64,000 bases of DNA, taken from assembly GCA_012959805.1 (NCBI GenBank), contig DUCN01000074.1:437-64436 (forward strand), in the 5' to 3' direction. The position numbers were made by a program, and so were the translations under genes. Positions 1 through 9,435 of this stretch are shown piece by piece. Position 1 is the first letter of the stretch. Every line of letters starts with the position of its first letter. Below the pieces are notes generated by a model that ran no database searches, had not been told where the DNA came from, and saw nothing but the letters and a program-made list of their open reading frames with translations. This DNA comes from Myxococcales bacterium (GTDB lineage Bacteria; Myxococcota_A; UBA9160; UBA4427).

Positions 1-1589
1 TGATATTCTGAGATACGATGGTTCAGCAATGGCTGAGACAGGTTCGACCATTGTCCAGGTCCGGAGATATCGCAGCACAGGAAACTGCTAGAACGCTGCG
101 CTAGAGATGGGGTTACTGGACTTAGCCAGGTGATCAGCAGTCGGAAAAGATTTAGGCCTTGGCAGCAGATGGCCTGAAGCTCGGTATCGGAACCGGTTTG
201 TTTGGCAACGATCCAGGGTTGTCGATCGTTGACGTATTGATTGGCTTCGTCAGCGACGGCCATGATCTCTCGTATCGCCCGGCCGAATTCACGATTGTCA
301 TAAGCCTGCGCTATTGAGGTCCCGGCATCGACCGCATTCTTGAATGCGTCGGCATCATCCAGCCGATCACCAATCTCGTTACTAAATCGCTTGTTTATAA
401 ATCCGGCGCATCGTGCAGCGATATTCACAACCTTGCCGACGAGGTCCGAATTTACCTTCGCAATAAAGTCATCGAAGTTGAGATCGATGTCATCCATTCG
501 CGCGGAGAGCTTGCTCGCGAAGTAGTAACGGAGATATTCCGGCGAAAGATGATCTAGATAAGTCCGTCCAAGGATGAACGTGCCCTTCCTTTTACTCATC
601 TTCTCGCCGTTCACCGTAAGGAACCCGTGCACGTGAATCGATGTGGGCAGCTCGAAATTCGCCACCTTGAGCATCACGGGCCAAAAGAGCGTGTGGAAAT
701 ACGCGATGTCCTTGCCGATGAAATGATGAATCTCGCAGTCCGGATTCCGCCACCAATGATCGAGATCTTCACCGTTCGCGTCACACCATTCCTTGGTCGC
801 AGCGATGTAGCCAATCGGCGCGTCGACCCAGACGTAGAAGTAGTTGCCCTTCGAATCCGGGATCTCGAAGCCGAAATAGGGCGCGGCACGCGAAATATCC
901 CAATCTCGAAGTTTATCGGACAGGAAGGTTCCCCGAAGCCAATTGACGGTTTCCTGCGTAATCCGTCCGGGGGTGCCGACCCATTCCTCAAGAAACTCAT
1001 GAAAGGTCTCGAGCTTCACAAAGAGATGAGGATGAGTCCTCTCCTCTGGAATCGCGCCGGTAATTGTACTTTTCGGATTGATCAGTTCGCCCGGTTCGTA
1101 CGTCGCACCACAAGCCTCGCAGTTGTCACCGTATTGCCCTTCGGTGTGGCAGCGTGGACAGCCTCCCGTGACGAATCGATCCGCAAGAAAGATGCCGGCC
1201 TCGGGATCGAAGAGCTGTGTCACTTCGCGCTCTTCGATATGCCCGCCCGCACGAAGCGCCGCCCAGATTTCGCCAACTAACACTTCGTTGGCTTTCGCAT
1301 GAGTGCTGCTGTAGTGATCCTGCTCGATCCCGAAGTCCTTGATGTCCGCGACATGCGCGGCCTTCATTTCTTCCAGCAATTCTTCTGGCTCGCGGCCTTC
1401 TTGCTGAGCACGCAACATCGTCGCCGTACCGTGGGCATCATCGCCATGGAAGTAACGACATTCATGTCCGCGCAACTTCTGAAAGCGCACCCAATAATCG
1501 GTTTGTAGAAACTCGACGAGATGACCCATATGAAGTCCAGCATTCACATAGGGCAATCCACTCGTGACGAGGATCTGGCGTTGCGACAT
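1..1589 (-). CDS. metG: Methionyl-tRNA synthetase, C-terminus cut by window edge
   Basis: Charges tRNA-Met with methionine in the cytoplasm (class I synthetase). Reading from an ATG at 1589 the frame stays open to position 1, so about 529 residues are present and the stop lies outside. The class I HIGH-type motif is HMGH at residues 20-23. Two CxxC pairs of the zinc knuckle (CPRC and CEAC) follow around residues 140-165. The KMSKS-type loop reads GEKMSKRKGT near residue 330. The last visible residues (QPLLNHRISEY) match the end of the anticodon-binding domain. The plus-strand ORFs over this region are shadows. Confidence 0.95.
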   Translation of the reverse strand, partial: MSQRQILVTSGLPYVNAGLHMGHLVEFLQTDYWVRFQKLRGHECRYFHGDDAHGTATMLRAQQEGREPEELLEEMKAAHVADIKDFGIEQDHYSSTHAKANEVLVGEIWAALRAGGHIEEREVTQLFDPEAGIFLADRFVTGGCPRCHTEGQYGDNCEACGATYEPGELINPKSTITGAIPEERTHPHLFVKLETFHEFLEEWVGTPGRITQETVNWLRGTFLSDKLRDWDISRAAPYFGFEIPDSKGNYFYVWVDAPIGYIAATKEWCDANGEDLDHWWRNPDCEIHHFIGKDIAYFHTLFWPVMLKVANFELPTSIHVHGFLTVNGEKMSKRKGTFILGRTYLDHLSPEYLRYYFASKLSARMDDIDLNFDDFIAKVNSDLVGKVVNIAARCAGFINKRFSNEIGDRLDDADAFKNAVDAGTSIAQAYDNREFGRAIREIMAVADEANQYVNDRQPWIVAKQTGSDTELQAICCQGLNLFRLLITWLSPVTPSLAQRSSSFLCCDISGPGQWSNLSQPLLNHRISEY

Positions 1590-2008
1590 GAATCAATCCT
1601 TTGCAGTGACTGCTACAGCGACTACGAATCACCATCCATCAACCATCCAAAGAGAATGGCTGCACCCACCTCTAGAGGACGAATAATCCAACCCGACCTC
1701 GCCGGCAGCGATCGACGAGCGCCCGAGAATAGGCAATTGCATCGATTCGCCCTCCCCAGCCCGAATCGCTTCGTCTCGATCTCGGAAAATGAGGCCGACC
1801 GGGTCCATTCCGCTGCAGAATTGCCCGATTTCCCAAGGTCCAAAAACTTGGACATTCCGCCTCGATATTCTGAAATGGCCCTAGATTCCCGTCCGGGGCC
1901 AGATAAACTGACCGCGACGATTCGCTGCCTCCGGGGAATCGGAAAGGGACTCGGAATCCCTTCGACAGGGTCCAGGCTCGGCCCACGAAAGAGAAAAGGA
2001 AGAAATCA
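1590..2008. other. Divergent intergenic region, no gene seen
   Basis: About 420 bases between the divergent metG and PuuD-like genes. It must hold both promoters, but I could not pick a convincing -35/-10 pair. The ORFs that cross it have no recognisable protein character. Confidence 0.5.
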
Positions 2009-2716
2009 ATGGATCTCATCACGAGCGGCACCGGCATCGAAGTTTTGCTCCGCTGGCTCCACGTCCTCTCCGGCGTCACTTGGATCGGGGTCCTCTACTA
2101 CTTCAACTTCATCCAAACCCCCTTCTTCGGAAGCGAAATTGGTGGCACCGCCAAAGGCGCGATGACTCGAGGCCTCGTCCCGAACGCACTCTGGTGGTTC
2201 CGATGGGGCGCCATGTTCACCTTCATCACTGGCTGGTGCATCGTCTTCTACCGCATGTCCCTGGGTATTCCGCTCACCGACGGGTACATGACCAAGGTCC
2301 TGACCGGCGGCCTCATGGGGACCCTCATGTGGGCGAATGTCTGGTTCGTGATCTGGCCGGCTCAACAGGTCGTGATCAAGAACGCGGAACAAGTCGCTGG
2401 CGGTGGTGAACCGATTCCAGAAGCGGCCGCACGAGGCGGCAAAGCCGGCATGGCTTCCCGCACGAACACCCTCTTCTCGATCCCGATGATCTTCTTCATG
2501 ATCGCAGCAGCCAACCTGCCGGGATTCCTCTCGGGCGCGAATGACATGACCTACTGGCTCGTCGCCGGTGGCATCATCCTCGCAGTCGAAGTCAACGGTC
2601 TGATCGGTCCCGGCGCAGCGACGCAAAAGCCACTGACCACCGTGTCGGGCACGATCTATGGCGGCTTGGCCCTCTGGCTCGTTCTCTATCTCGTCGGCGC
2701 ATTCCTGAATAGCTGA
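2009..2716 (+). CDS. PuuD-type (urate hydroxylase N-terminal domain) membrane protein
   Basis: A 235-residue integral membrane protein with roughly seven hydrophobic helices, beginning with a helix that contains WLHVLSGVTWIG. This pattern matches the membrane domain of PuuD-type urate oxidases. In full-length PuuD that domain is fused to a C-terminal cytochrome c, which is absent here: the protein ends right after its last helix. A separate cytochrome c lipoprotein is encoded convergently about 100 bases downstream. Short homologues are widely annotated as urate hydroxylase without biochemical proof, so oxidation of urate is only possible. The family assignment is from recognition of the helix pattern. 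Confidence 0.7.
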   Translation: MDLITSGTGIEVLLRWLHVLSGVTWIGVLYYFNFIQTPFFGSEIGGTAKGAMTRGLVPNALWWFRWGAMFTFITGWCIVFYRMSLGIPLTDGYMTKVLTGGLMGTLMWANVWFVIWPAQQVVIKNAEQVAGGGEPIPEAAARGGKAGMASRTNTLFSIPMIFFMIAAANLPGFLSGANDMTYWLVAGGIILAVEVNGLIGPGAATQKPLTTVSGTIYGGLALWLVLYLVGAFLNS

Positions 2717-2820
2717 GGGACAAGCAACCTCGCCCTCATTCTCGCTCTCATTCTCGACCCACGATTGACGGGGCATCGCGGCATTCATTCGAATCCCGCG
2801 ATGCCCTGATCGCCGACGCC

Positions 2821-3309
2821 CTATTTGAGCGAATTCAGATAGGCAACCAATTCGGCCAGGCGCGGCTTGAGATGGGGAAGCGCGATCATCACTTTGGTCG
2901 GCCGCTTGGGCACATAGCTTTCCGGATACTCCGACCGCAGAATCCTCGCCTCGATCAGCGCAAGTGAAGAGCCCGAAACGGCCGGGCCAAGAGCCCCGTC
3001 CGCTGTCGGATCCAAGCTATGACAGGCGATGCAATTCGCGTTGTAGACGGACCGACCACCCGCAATCAATTCTTCCGACGAGAGTTCGACCGGCTTCGGA
3101 TCTACGTCCGCCACAGGCGGAGCCGGGATCGGTTCGGGGCCAGGTGCGGGCATCGACGATGGCGTCGGCGTCGGACTCGGAACCTCGATGGTGGGCGATG
3201 AATCGCCAGTGGATGAGCCAGCGTCATCAGAACAACCGCTGCCAATGCCGATGCTGAAAATGATCACGACACTCCAACTCGATACCGACCGAACGCTCTT
3301 GTTTCGCAC
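2821..3309 (-). CDS. Cytochrome c lipoprotein, single haem
   Basis: A 162-residue protein with a signal sequence ending in a lipobox-like GSGC near residue 26, so it is probably anchored in a membrane facing the periplasm. A Pro/Ser-rich linker follows. The class I cytochrome c domain has haem motif CIACH and a likely axial Met in KVMIALPHLKP. I chose the GTG at 3309 because AGGGGGG lies just upstream; the longer ATG-start ORF would bury the signal peptide. It sits convergent to the PuuD-type membrane protein and may be its detached electron acceptor (inference). Confidence 0.8.
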   Translation of the reverse strand: MRNKSVRSVSSWSVVIIFSIGIGSGCSDDAGSSTGDSSPTIEVPSPTPTPSSMPAPGPEPIPAPPVADVDPKPVELSSEELIAGGRSVYNANCIACHSLDPTADGALGPAVSGSSLALIEARILRSEYPESYVPKRPTKVMIALPHLKPRLAELVAYLNSLK

Positions 3310-3549
3310 CCCAAACCCCCCTTTTCGGCCAATTTCTGCCGATCGCGGGCGCAAGCATATCGAGCGAAACGCGGGGTGCCACAAAGCAGCGGGGCGCTGT
3401 CGCAATGAGATTGCCTTCGACTCGCCCCCATCGACTGGGCGACACTTGAAACCAATCGAGCCAATCAGCGTAAAATGAGAAGGGGCGGGAGTTTCGCGAC
3501 ATGAATGTCCAGCTCATGCTCCAACGCCTCGAATAGGAGATCTCCCATC

Positions 3550-4374
3550 ATGCCGAACGCAGCCTTCGACACTCGCTCCCAGCGGAGAATTTTTCGATTC
3601 ACTTTTTTCGTCATCCTATCAATGACGAGTTGGATTGGATTCGGAACGGCAGCGTCGGCCGCATCGAGCGGCTCCCCGATTGACCTCGCGCTCTACGGTC
3701 GCCTACTCGATCAGCATACGCGGGTGGTTGAAGACCTCGCCCTCACTCGTGTCGACTACCGCGCACTTGGCCACTCGGCGGATTGGAAACGAATCGTCCG
3801 CCAGGTACACGATGCCGATCCCAAAGGCTTTGGCCGCGACGAAAAGCTCGCCTTCTGGATCAACGCATATAATATTCTCGCGATCGATCTGGTGGTCCAG
3901 AATTATCCGATCGAAGGCATCAAGGACCTCGGATCCTTCTTCTCTCCGGTCTGGGACCAGAACGTCGCAACCATCGCCGGAAGAAAGATCTCGCTCGGCG
4001 GCATCGAGCATGAAATTCTCCGCAAGATGAACGAACCACTGATCCACGGGGCCATCGTCTGTGCCTCTGCCTCTTGCCCGCCGCTCGCACGCACACCTTT
4101 TCGCGCCGATCATCTCCAAGAGGATTTCGCCGCGGCCATGCGGACGTGGCTCAGCCATCGCGAAAAAGGCATCGCCCTCGATCGTCGCGGGAACACCATT
4201 GCGCTCTCGAAGGTCTTCGATTGGTTTGAAGATGATTTCGAGGCGCGGGGCGGAGTCCTCGAGGTGGTCGCCGAATTTCTCTCGCCCGAAGATGCGAAGT
4301 GGGTTCGGGGACCGGGTCGTGAGGCTTCGATTCGCTATTTCGCCTACGACTGGTCGCTCAACGACCTGAAGTGA
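3550..4374 (+). CDS. Exported DUF547 protein
   Basis: A 274-residue protein. An N-terminal hydrophobic stretch ending near GTAASAAS is a likely signal peptide with an Ala-x-Ala site. The rest matches the DUF547 family: WINAYNILAIDLVV, the conserved HGAIVCASASCPPL around its Cys residues, and a C-terminal segment ending in YFAYDWSLND. The function of DUF547 is unknown. The ATG at 3550 is preceded by AGGAGA at 3535-3540, a better start than the upstream ATG at 3505. Confidence 0.85.
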   Translation: MPNAAFDTRSQRRIFRFTFFVILSMTSWIGFGTAASAASSGSPIDLALYGRLLDQHTRVVEDLALTRVDYRALGHSADWKRIVRQVHDADPKGFGRDEKLAFWINAYNILAIDLVVQNYPIEGIKDLGSFFSPVWDQNVATIAGRKISLGGIEHEILRKMNEPLIHGAIVCASASCPPLARTPFRADHLQEDFAAAMRTWLSHREKGIALDRRGNTIALSKVFDWFEDDFEARGGVLEVVAEFLSPEDAKWVRGPGREASIRYFAYDWSLNDLK

Positions 4375-4550
4375 AGCGACTTACAGTGAAGCGACACATG
4401 CGGCGGCCTAACATTTCCCTCTCGGGGCCAACAAAGATTTGAGTTCAGATCGCCGCGGCCAGATTTGCGATCGCAATCAGCGAATGTTCGAGATCGCCGG
4501 TGCCAACACAGAGGAGCCCACCGCGGCTAGGAGCCTGACGCGAGTCCGCC

Positions 4551-6089
4551 TTAGCGCTGCCATGCCATCCAGCGTTCAAAGACTTTCTTGACCGTTGGTG
4601 TCAGCCGAGTCCGGGTGTAGGCACCCGCAGCGCGCTTGATCGCCTCACCCTGCGTCGGGTAGGGGTAGATGATATTCGTGAAGGCGCCCAGCCCGATCTG
4701 ATGTTGGATCGCCATCGTGAACTGTGTGATCAGCTCTCCTGCATGGGCGGCCACCACCGTGGCTCCGACAATCTCGTCCGAACCCCTTCGCACATGCACT
4801 TTCACCAGACCCTCTTCCTGCCCGTCCGTGACCGCTCGATTCGCTTCTGCAATCGAGACCTGGAAGGTGTCGATCTCAACGCCCGCCGCCTTCGCATCTC
4901 GCTCATAGAGACCGACATGCGCGATCTCCGGCTCTGTATACGTGCACCATGGCATCTTCAGGTCGGAGAGCTTCTTGCGACCGATCGGCCCCAATGCAAA
5001 AAGCGCGTTTTGGACGACGATCTTGGCCGCAGCATCCGCCGCATGAGTGAATTTCCACTGCATACAGACATCGCCGACCGCCCAGATGCGCGAGTTCGTG
5101 GTCTGTAGCGAATCGCTGACCTTGACTCCCGTGCGCACATCGAACTCGACACCAACGGTCTCGAGCCCCATGTTCTCGACGTTGGGCGCGCGACCCGCTC
5201 CGACCAGAATCTGGTCGACAATCAACTCGCGAGTTCCCTTCGCAGGACACGTGAGATGGATGACCCGCTCGTCGCCACGTCGCTCGACCCGATCCAGATT
5301 GCACTCGAAAATCATCTCGACGCCCTCACGAACCATCGCCTCCTGCACAATTTTCGCAGCATCCGGATCTTCCCGAGTGAGGATCTGATCCATTCGTTCG
5401 AGGATATGGACCTCGGATCCCAGACGCCGAAAGGCCTGAGCAAGCTCGCATCCAATTGGGCCTGCGCCGATTACGGCCATGCGTCGCGGTCGCTCGGTCA
5501 GACTAAAAACGGTCTCATTGTCGAGGTAGCCAGCATCGGCGAGTCCTTCGATCGGCGGTGCGATGGCTCTCGCACCCGTCGCAATCACGGCCTTTTTGTA
5601 TTCGAGCGTCTGGCCGTCGACCTCGACTTTTCCATCTGCGACAAATCGCGCGTCGCCCAGGTAGATGTCGATCCCGAACTCACTCGAATAGCGTTCAGCC
5701 GAATCTTCTTCGCTAATGCGGGCGCGAATCTCTCGCATTCTCTCCATAACAGCACCAAAATCAGCGAGGTCGGATTCCGCAACCGGCATCCCGAATTTCG
5801 CCGCTTCACGCGCGTCATGAACGAGTTGTGCCCCTCGAATCACGGCCTTGGAAGGCACGCAGCCCACATTCAAGCAATCACCGCCCATAAGGTGCCGTTC
5901 GATCAAGGCGACTCGCGCGCCGAGGCTCGACGCGATCAGCGCGGTGATCAGCCCACCCGTCCCGGCGCCAACGACGACAAGGTTGTATCGGCCCTCGGGC
6001 TTCGGGTTCTGCCACGATGCCGGGTGGACGTTGTCGATCAGCTGCTGATTCCACTGGTCGACGGGTTCAATCTTGATGCTGCTGGCCAT
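4551..6089 (-). CDS. MerA-like FAD/NAD(P) disulfide oxidoreductase
   Basis: A 512-residue class I pyridine nucleotide-disulfide oxidoreductase. An extra N-terminal segment of about 35 residues precedes the FAD motif GAGTGG. The redox-active disulfide is in GGDCLNVGCVPSKA and the NAD(P) motif is GAGPIGCELAQ. The C-terminal dimer-interface motif reads YPYPTQGE, with Tyr where lipoamide dehydrogenase and glutathione reductase carry His. It lacks the N-terminal metal-binding domain and the C-terminal vicinal Cys pair of true MerA, so mercury reduction should not be assumed. It follows the VTT membrane protein gene by 42 bases, a common pairing of unknown purpose. Confidence 0.85.
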   Translation of the reverse strand: MASSIKIEPVDQWNQQLIDNVHPASWQNPKPEGRYNLVVVGAGTGGLITALIASSLGARVALIERHLMGGDCLNVGCVPSKAVIRGAQLVHDAREAAKFGMPVAESDLADFGAVMERMREIRARISEEDSAERYSSEFGIDIYLGDARFVADGKVEVDGQTLEYKKAVIATGARAIAPPIEGLADAGYLDNETVFSLTERPRRMAVIGAGPIGCELAQAFRRLGSEVHILERMDQILTREDPDAAKIVQEAMVREGVEMIFECNLDRVERRGDERVIHLTCPAKGTRELIVDQILVGAGRAPNVENMGLETVGVEFDVRTGVKVSDSLQTTNSRIWAVGDVCMQWKFTHAADAAAKIVVQNALFALGPIGRKKLSDLKMPWCTYTEPEIAHVGLYERDAKAAGVEIDTFQVSIAEANRAVTDGQEEGLVKVHVRRGSDEIVGATVVAAHAGELITQFTMAIQHQIGLGAFTNIIYPYPTQGEAIKRAAGAYTRTRLTPTVKKVFERWMAWQR

Positions 6090-6131
6090 TTCTCATTCTC
6101 CTCGGTGCATGATTCGATGTCTGGTCTCGAG

Positions 6132-6878
6132 TTAGTTGTCGGACACATCGCCGGTGGCCGTATCGAGCGCACGGCGCGCGATGCGCGTCACGATGACTGT
6201 GACAACGGCGGTGGCGACAAGCCCGAGAACCAGCACGGCCCAATCGGCAGCGCCCTTTTCGCCCGCTCCGCCTCCCGCGATCGCCGCAACGTCGCCCGCG
6301 ACCTTGCCGGTATAGACGTAGAGCAGGGAGCCCGGGAGCATGCCGACGGATGCGATCAGATAGTCGAACAGACGAACCTGTGTGAGGCCCAGCGAGTAGT
6401 TCAACAAGTTGAAGGGAAAGACCGGAGAGAGCCGGAGCAAAAAGACGATCTTTCGACCCTCGGCACCCACCGCGCGATCGATTGCGGCGAAGCGTTTGTC
6501 GCCTTCGATTCGCCGCTCGATCGCTGCGCGTGCCCCGTGTCGCGCGATCAAGAAAGCGAGCGTCGACCCCAGGACGGCGGCCACAAAGACATAGGCGGTG
6601 CCCTCGACGAGTCCAAAGATGGCTCCCGCGGCCAAGGTCAACAGCGAGCCGGGGATGAAACCCACCACCGCGACCGCATAACCAATGATGAAGACAATTG
6701 GGCCGAGCGCACCGAGCCCATCGACCCAAGCCGCAAACTCAGGGATATAACCGCCGGCGCTGCGACCGAGATAGATCAGTCCAGCGAGTACAACGATGCC
6801 CAACAGAATCTTCAAATATGGGATTTCGCGAGCGCTGTCGCCTTCGGACGCATCGCTGGACAGACCGGGCGTAGCCAT
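6132..6878 (-). CDS. TVP38/TMEM64 (VTT domain) membrane protein
   Basis: A 248-residue inner-membrane protein of the VTT/DedA-like superfamily. Several hydrophobic helices surround a conserved Gly- and Pro-rich segment (GFIPGSLLTLAAGAIFG) and the second re-entrant signature (LLRLSPVFPFNLLNYSLG). Some family members are implicated in lipid scrambling; the bacterial role is mostly unknown. It is the first gene of a likely two-gene operon with the MerA-like flavoprotein. Confidence 0.85.
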   Translation of the reverse strand: MATPGLSSDASEGDSAREIPYLKILLGIVVLAGLIYLGRSAGGYIPEFAAWVDGLGALGPIVFIIGYAVAVVGFIPGSLLTLAAGAIFGLVEGTAYVFVAAVLGSTLAFLIARHGARAAIERRIEGDKRFAAIDRAVGAEGRKIVFLLRLSPVFPFNLLNYSLGLTQVRLFDYLIASVGMLPGSLLYVYTGKVAGDVAAIAGGGAGEKGAADWAVLVLGLVATAVVTVIVTRIARRALDTATGDVSDN

Positions 6879-7012
6879 ATGACTGTTCCTTTAAAGACCG
6901 CAATCAAGGGCCGCGGGCATCGGCTCGCAATATCGTCGACTTAGCCTGACAAAAATGGCTCTCATCGGAGTCATTGCCTAGCGGGTCGAGACGCTTCCGG
7001 GCGGCAACGCAT

Positions 7013-7342
7013 TCATGGATATTGTGACCGACTCCGGGCGTTGATACGACGACTGAACAGCTTTGGATACACGGAAGCGGAATTAATCGGAACCAGCCGC
7101 TCCCTTCCCGCAGCTTGCCAGCGCAACGTCAGTGACCCCAATTCAAGCGAAAAGACGGACGCGAGCTTGCGCGTCGACGCAACAAAGAGTTCGGTCATCG
7201 CACGTTCAAGAGACAGGCTCCGCACAATCCGGAATCGAGGATCGAGTTCAAAGCGGACGATGATCTCCCACGCGCTGATCTCATCCGCATGAGCCGCGAT
7301 CAGTTCTTCGATCCAGTCACACGACGGCGAATGCATCTCCAT
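7013..7342 (-). CDS. Hypothetical protein, small
   Basis: A 109-residue ORF with no family I recognise. It begins 17 bases after the stop of the MFS gene on the same strand, so it could be the second gene of that transcript. It has alternating hydrophobic and charged segments and an Arg-rich C-terminus (RRINARSRSQ). No strong ribosome site is visible, and it may be spurious. An upstream in-frame ATG at 7411 would overlap the MFS gene. Confidence 0.35.
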   Translation of the reverse strand: MEMHSPSCDWIEELIAAHADEISAWEIIVRFELDPRFRIVRSLSLERAMTELFVASTRKLASVFSLELGSLTLRWQAAGRERLVPINSASVYPKLFSRRINARSRSQYP

Positions 7343-7359
7343 CACGGGCCCGTCATCGG

Positions 7360-8601
7360 CTAATCGGCCGACTGAATCTGAGCATCTCGGGCCACCACAG
7401 CTGCCATCCAAAACGAGATGACAATCACGGTCAACCCCATTCCCATCAAGACACTTCGCTCGCCGAATCGATCAGCCAAGATTCCGAGAGGCAGCGCTGA
7501 GAGACTGAAGCCGGCGAACGCCAACAGCGTGAGCGACATGACGCGGCCCATATAGATGGGATCGGCCGCACGTGCAATCACAGCACCGTTGAGCGCATGG
7601 AATCCGCCGCTGGCACCCCCGACCAGAACCATCGCCGCCATGGCAGAGTTGAAACCAGGCATCAAGGCCAGAATAACGAGGGATCCCCCGAACATGATCG
7701 CCAACCAACTATAGATTCGAGTGGCGTGCCGCGAATCAGCGAAGCGAGCAACCGAGAGGCTGGCGGCGAGTGCACCGATCGCGGAGAAGAGAGCGAACCG
7801 CGTTAGCTCCGTCGCCGAATGCCCGAGCTGATTCTCGAGCAGACCCGGAATGAGCGTGACATGCGGAAAGCCCACTAACATGACCGTCACGAAGAAGATC
7901 AACAGATGACGTAAACGAATATTCTGCCATGCGTAACGCAACCCTTGCGTGAGATCTTCGAAGACATGAGTCTCGCCGACATCGCCCCGAACTACGGATC
8001 TTGGCAATAGGAGCAGCAGTGCCGCCGAAGTCAGGTACAGAAAGCTCATCACGCCATACGCGGCGGCAGGGCCCGCGACCTCATAGCCAATCAGCGCCGC
8101 CGCAACGAGGGGACCCGCGACCCGCGACATCGTGTTGGACACATTCGTCAGCGCCATCGCGTTTCCGAGCATCGCATGGGGAACGAGATCGACGACGAGA
8201 GCCTGTCGCGCCGGACCGATAAATCCGAAGGCGCAACCCACAGCGAAACCGTTCAGCACGAGATGGGTGATCTCGAGGGTGCCCGATGCGTAGAGCACAC
8301 CCACCGAACCGAAGCAGGTTGCCGAGAACACTTGTCCGATCGCAATGACCCGACGCTTCGGCAACCGATCCGCATAGGCGCCACCAAGGGGGCCGAGAAA
8401 AAACATTCCCAACCCCTGCCCGAACACAACGCCGCCGACCGCCGTATTCGTCCCGGTCAACTCGAAGGCGACGACCCCCTGAACGACGGTGGAAGTAAAG
8501 AAGGCTGTGAAGGACGCGAGCGTCCCGATGAACAGCATCCGATAGTTGCGAATCGAAAGGGAGGCGAAGGATCCAACACCGCCATAGGAACCAGGAGCCA
8601 T
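7360..8601 (-). CDS. MFS transporter, EntS/MFS_3-like
   Basis: A 413-residue transporter with about twelve hydrophobic segments. The loop between helices 2 and 3 carries the MFS motif in the form GGAYADRLPKRRV. The layout resembles the MFS_3 group that includes the enterobactin exporter EntS. The substrate cannot be read from sequence. It reads away from the vWA remnant upstream and may be followed by one small ORF. Confidence 0.85.
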   Translation of the reverse strand: MAPGSYGGVGSFASLSIRNYRMLFIGTLASFTAFFTSTVVQGVVAFELTGTNTAVGGVVFGQGLGMFFLGPLGGAYADRLPKRRVIAIGQVFSATCFGSVGVLYASGTLEITHLVLNGFAVGCAFGFIGPARQALVVDLVPHAMLGNAMALTNVSNTMSRVAGPLVAAALIGYEVAGPAAAYGVMSFLYLTSAALLLLLPRSVVRGDVGETHVFEDLTQGLRYAWQNIRLRHLLIFFVTVMLVGFPHVTLIPGLLENQLGHSATELTRFALFSAIGALAASLSVARFADSRHATRIYSWLAIMFGGSLVILALMPGFNSAMAAMVLVGGASGGFHALNGAVIARAADPIYMGRVMSLTLLAFAGFSLSALPLGILADRFGERSVLMGMGLTVIVISFWMAAVVARDAQIQSAD

Positions 8602-8672
8602 GGGGCGAGCTTATCACCCCGGCATTCAGATGCTCTGACTGCTTTTACGACTCGGGCGACGTGACCGCACGT

Positions 8673-9035
8673 CTATCTCCGATCGCCCCCTACTGGCACG
8701 GGGCTCTCGGGCCCAACAAGATTCCGAGCCGGCGAAACAAGCTGAATAAATTCTGCACGTTCGCCATGTCCATCGCGCCCAACGCCCAACACCGTCAAGA
8801 AAACATCGGTTTCGCGTTTCTCTTTGATGAGTTCAACCCATTCGGAGCGGCTCGGCACGCCGACATTGAAATCGCCGTCCGTCGCGAGAATGACCCGATT
8901 GATTCCCTGCATGGACCCGGACACATTCATCGGTCAGACGAGCTTGCGCGGCGGAACTTCTTCCTGCGCAACTTCGTGCCCGCTGATCCCGATCCGGACG
9001 AGGCGATGAAGACGAAGCCGTCGAGAACTTCCTTT
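8673..9035 (-). pseudogene. Remnant of a YfbK-like von Willebrand factor A protein
   Basis: Read on the minus strand, the segment at about 8970-9030 gives LVRIGISGHEVAQEEVPPRK, which is the region just before the vWA domain of YfbK-type proteins. An in-frame TGA replaces the first residues of the metal-site strand. Immediately after it VSGSMQ (the MIDAS DxSxS strand) is joined directly to GINRVILATDGDFNVG, which normally lies about 80 residues later. A large internal deletion plus a stop therefore mark a dead gene. The 3' part (ELIKEKRETDVFLTVLGVG) is intact, then similarity is lost. Confidence 0.75.
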
Positions 9036-9259
9036 GCAGCCGGGGATGAGTCCCTTTGGCAACTCTGACGACTGCCGAACGAATTCGGTTCCAGGCGGGA
9101 ACCGCCCGAAGGCGCGCGCCCTCTAGATGGCAGCTATCAAACCCGGCCCAAACCACCCGCCTGGGCGCCATCGACATTCGCGCATTCGCTCCTCAAGGTG
9201 TCGAGGGGTGCGCGTTGACACCCCATCAGGCTCCCGGTACGTTGCGCGGCGAATACGGC

Positions 9260-9337
9260 GGTGGGCGTAGCTCAGTTGGTTAGAGTGCCAGATTGTGATT
9301 CTGGAAGTCGCGGGTTCGATTCCCGTCGCCCACCCCA
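9260..9337 (+). tRNA. tRNA-His (GTG anticodon)
   Basis: A complete cloverleaf. The acceptor stem GTGGGCG (9261-9267) pairs with CGCCCAC (9327-9333). The D arm starts GCTCAGTTGG. The anticodon stem CCAGA/TCTGG encloses loop TTGTGAT with anticodon GTG. The T arm has loop TTCGATT. The base before the stem (9260) is G and can pair with C at 9334, the extra G-1:C73 pair typical of tRNA-His. CCA is encoded at 9335-9337. Confidence 0.97.
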
Positions 9338-9435
9338 ATTTCCGCGCCCAGTACACCCACCTCACCCACCAGATCTCGTACCCAGACCGCTCGTGCTGGC
9401 TTGTTGTCCAAATTCCCGGCGACGAGCCCGGGGTA

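Noticed and set aside
627-1280. Plus-strand ORF of 217 residues
   Set aside because: Antisense to metG, whose motifs are unmistakable.
2006-2788. Minus-strand ORF of 260 residues
   Set aside because: Antisense to the PuuD-type gene; its His/Asp/Glu-rich translation is the usual reverse of hydrophobic helices.
5256-6944. Plus-strand ORF of 562 residues
   Set aside because: It lies wholly antisense to the MerA-like and VTT genes, which have clear motifs; its own translation is Arg/Asp-rich with no family features.
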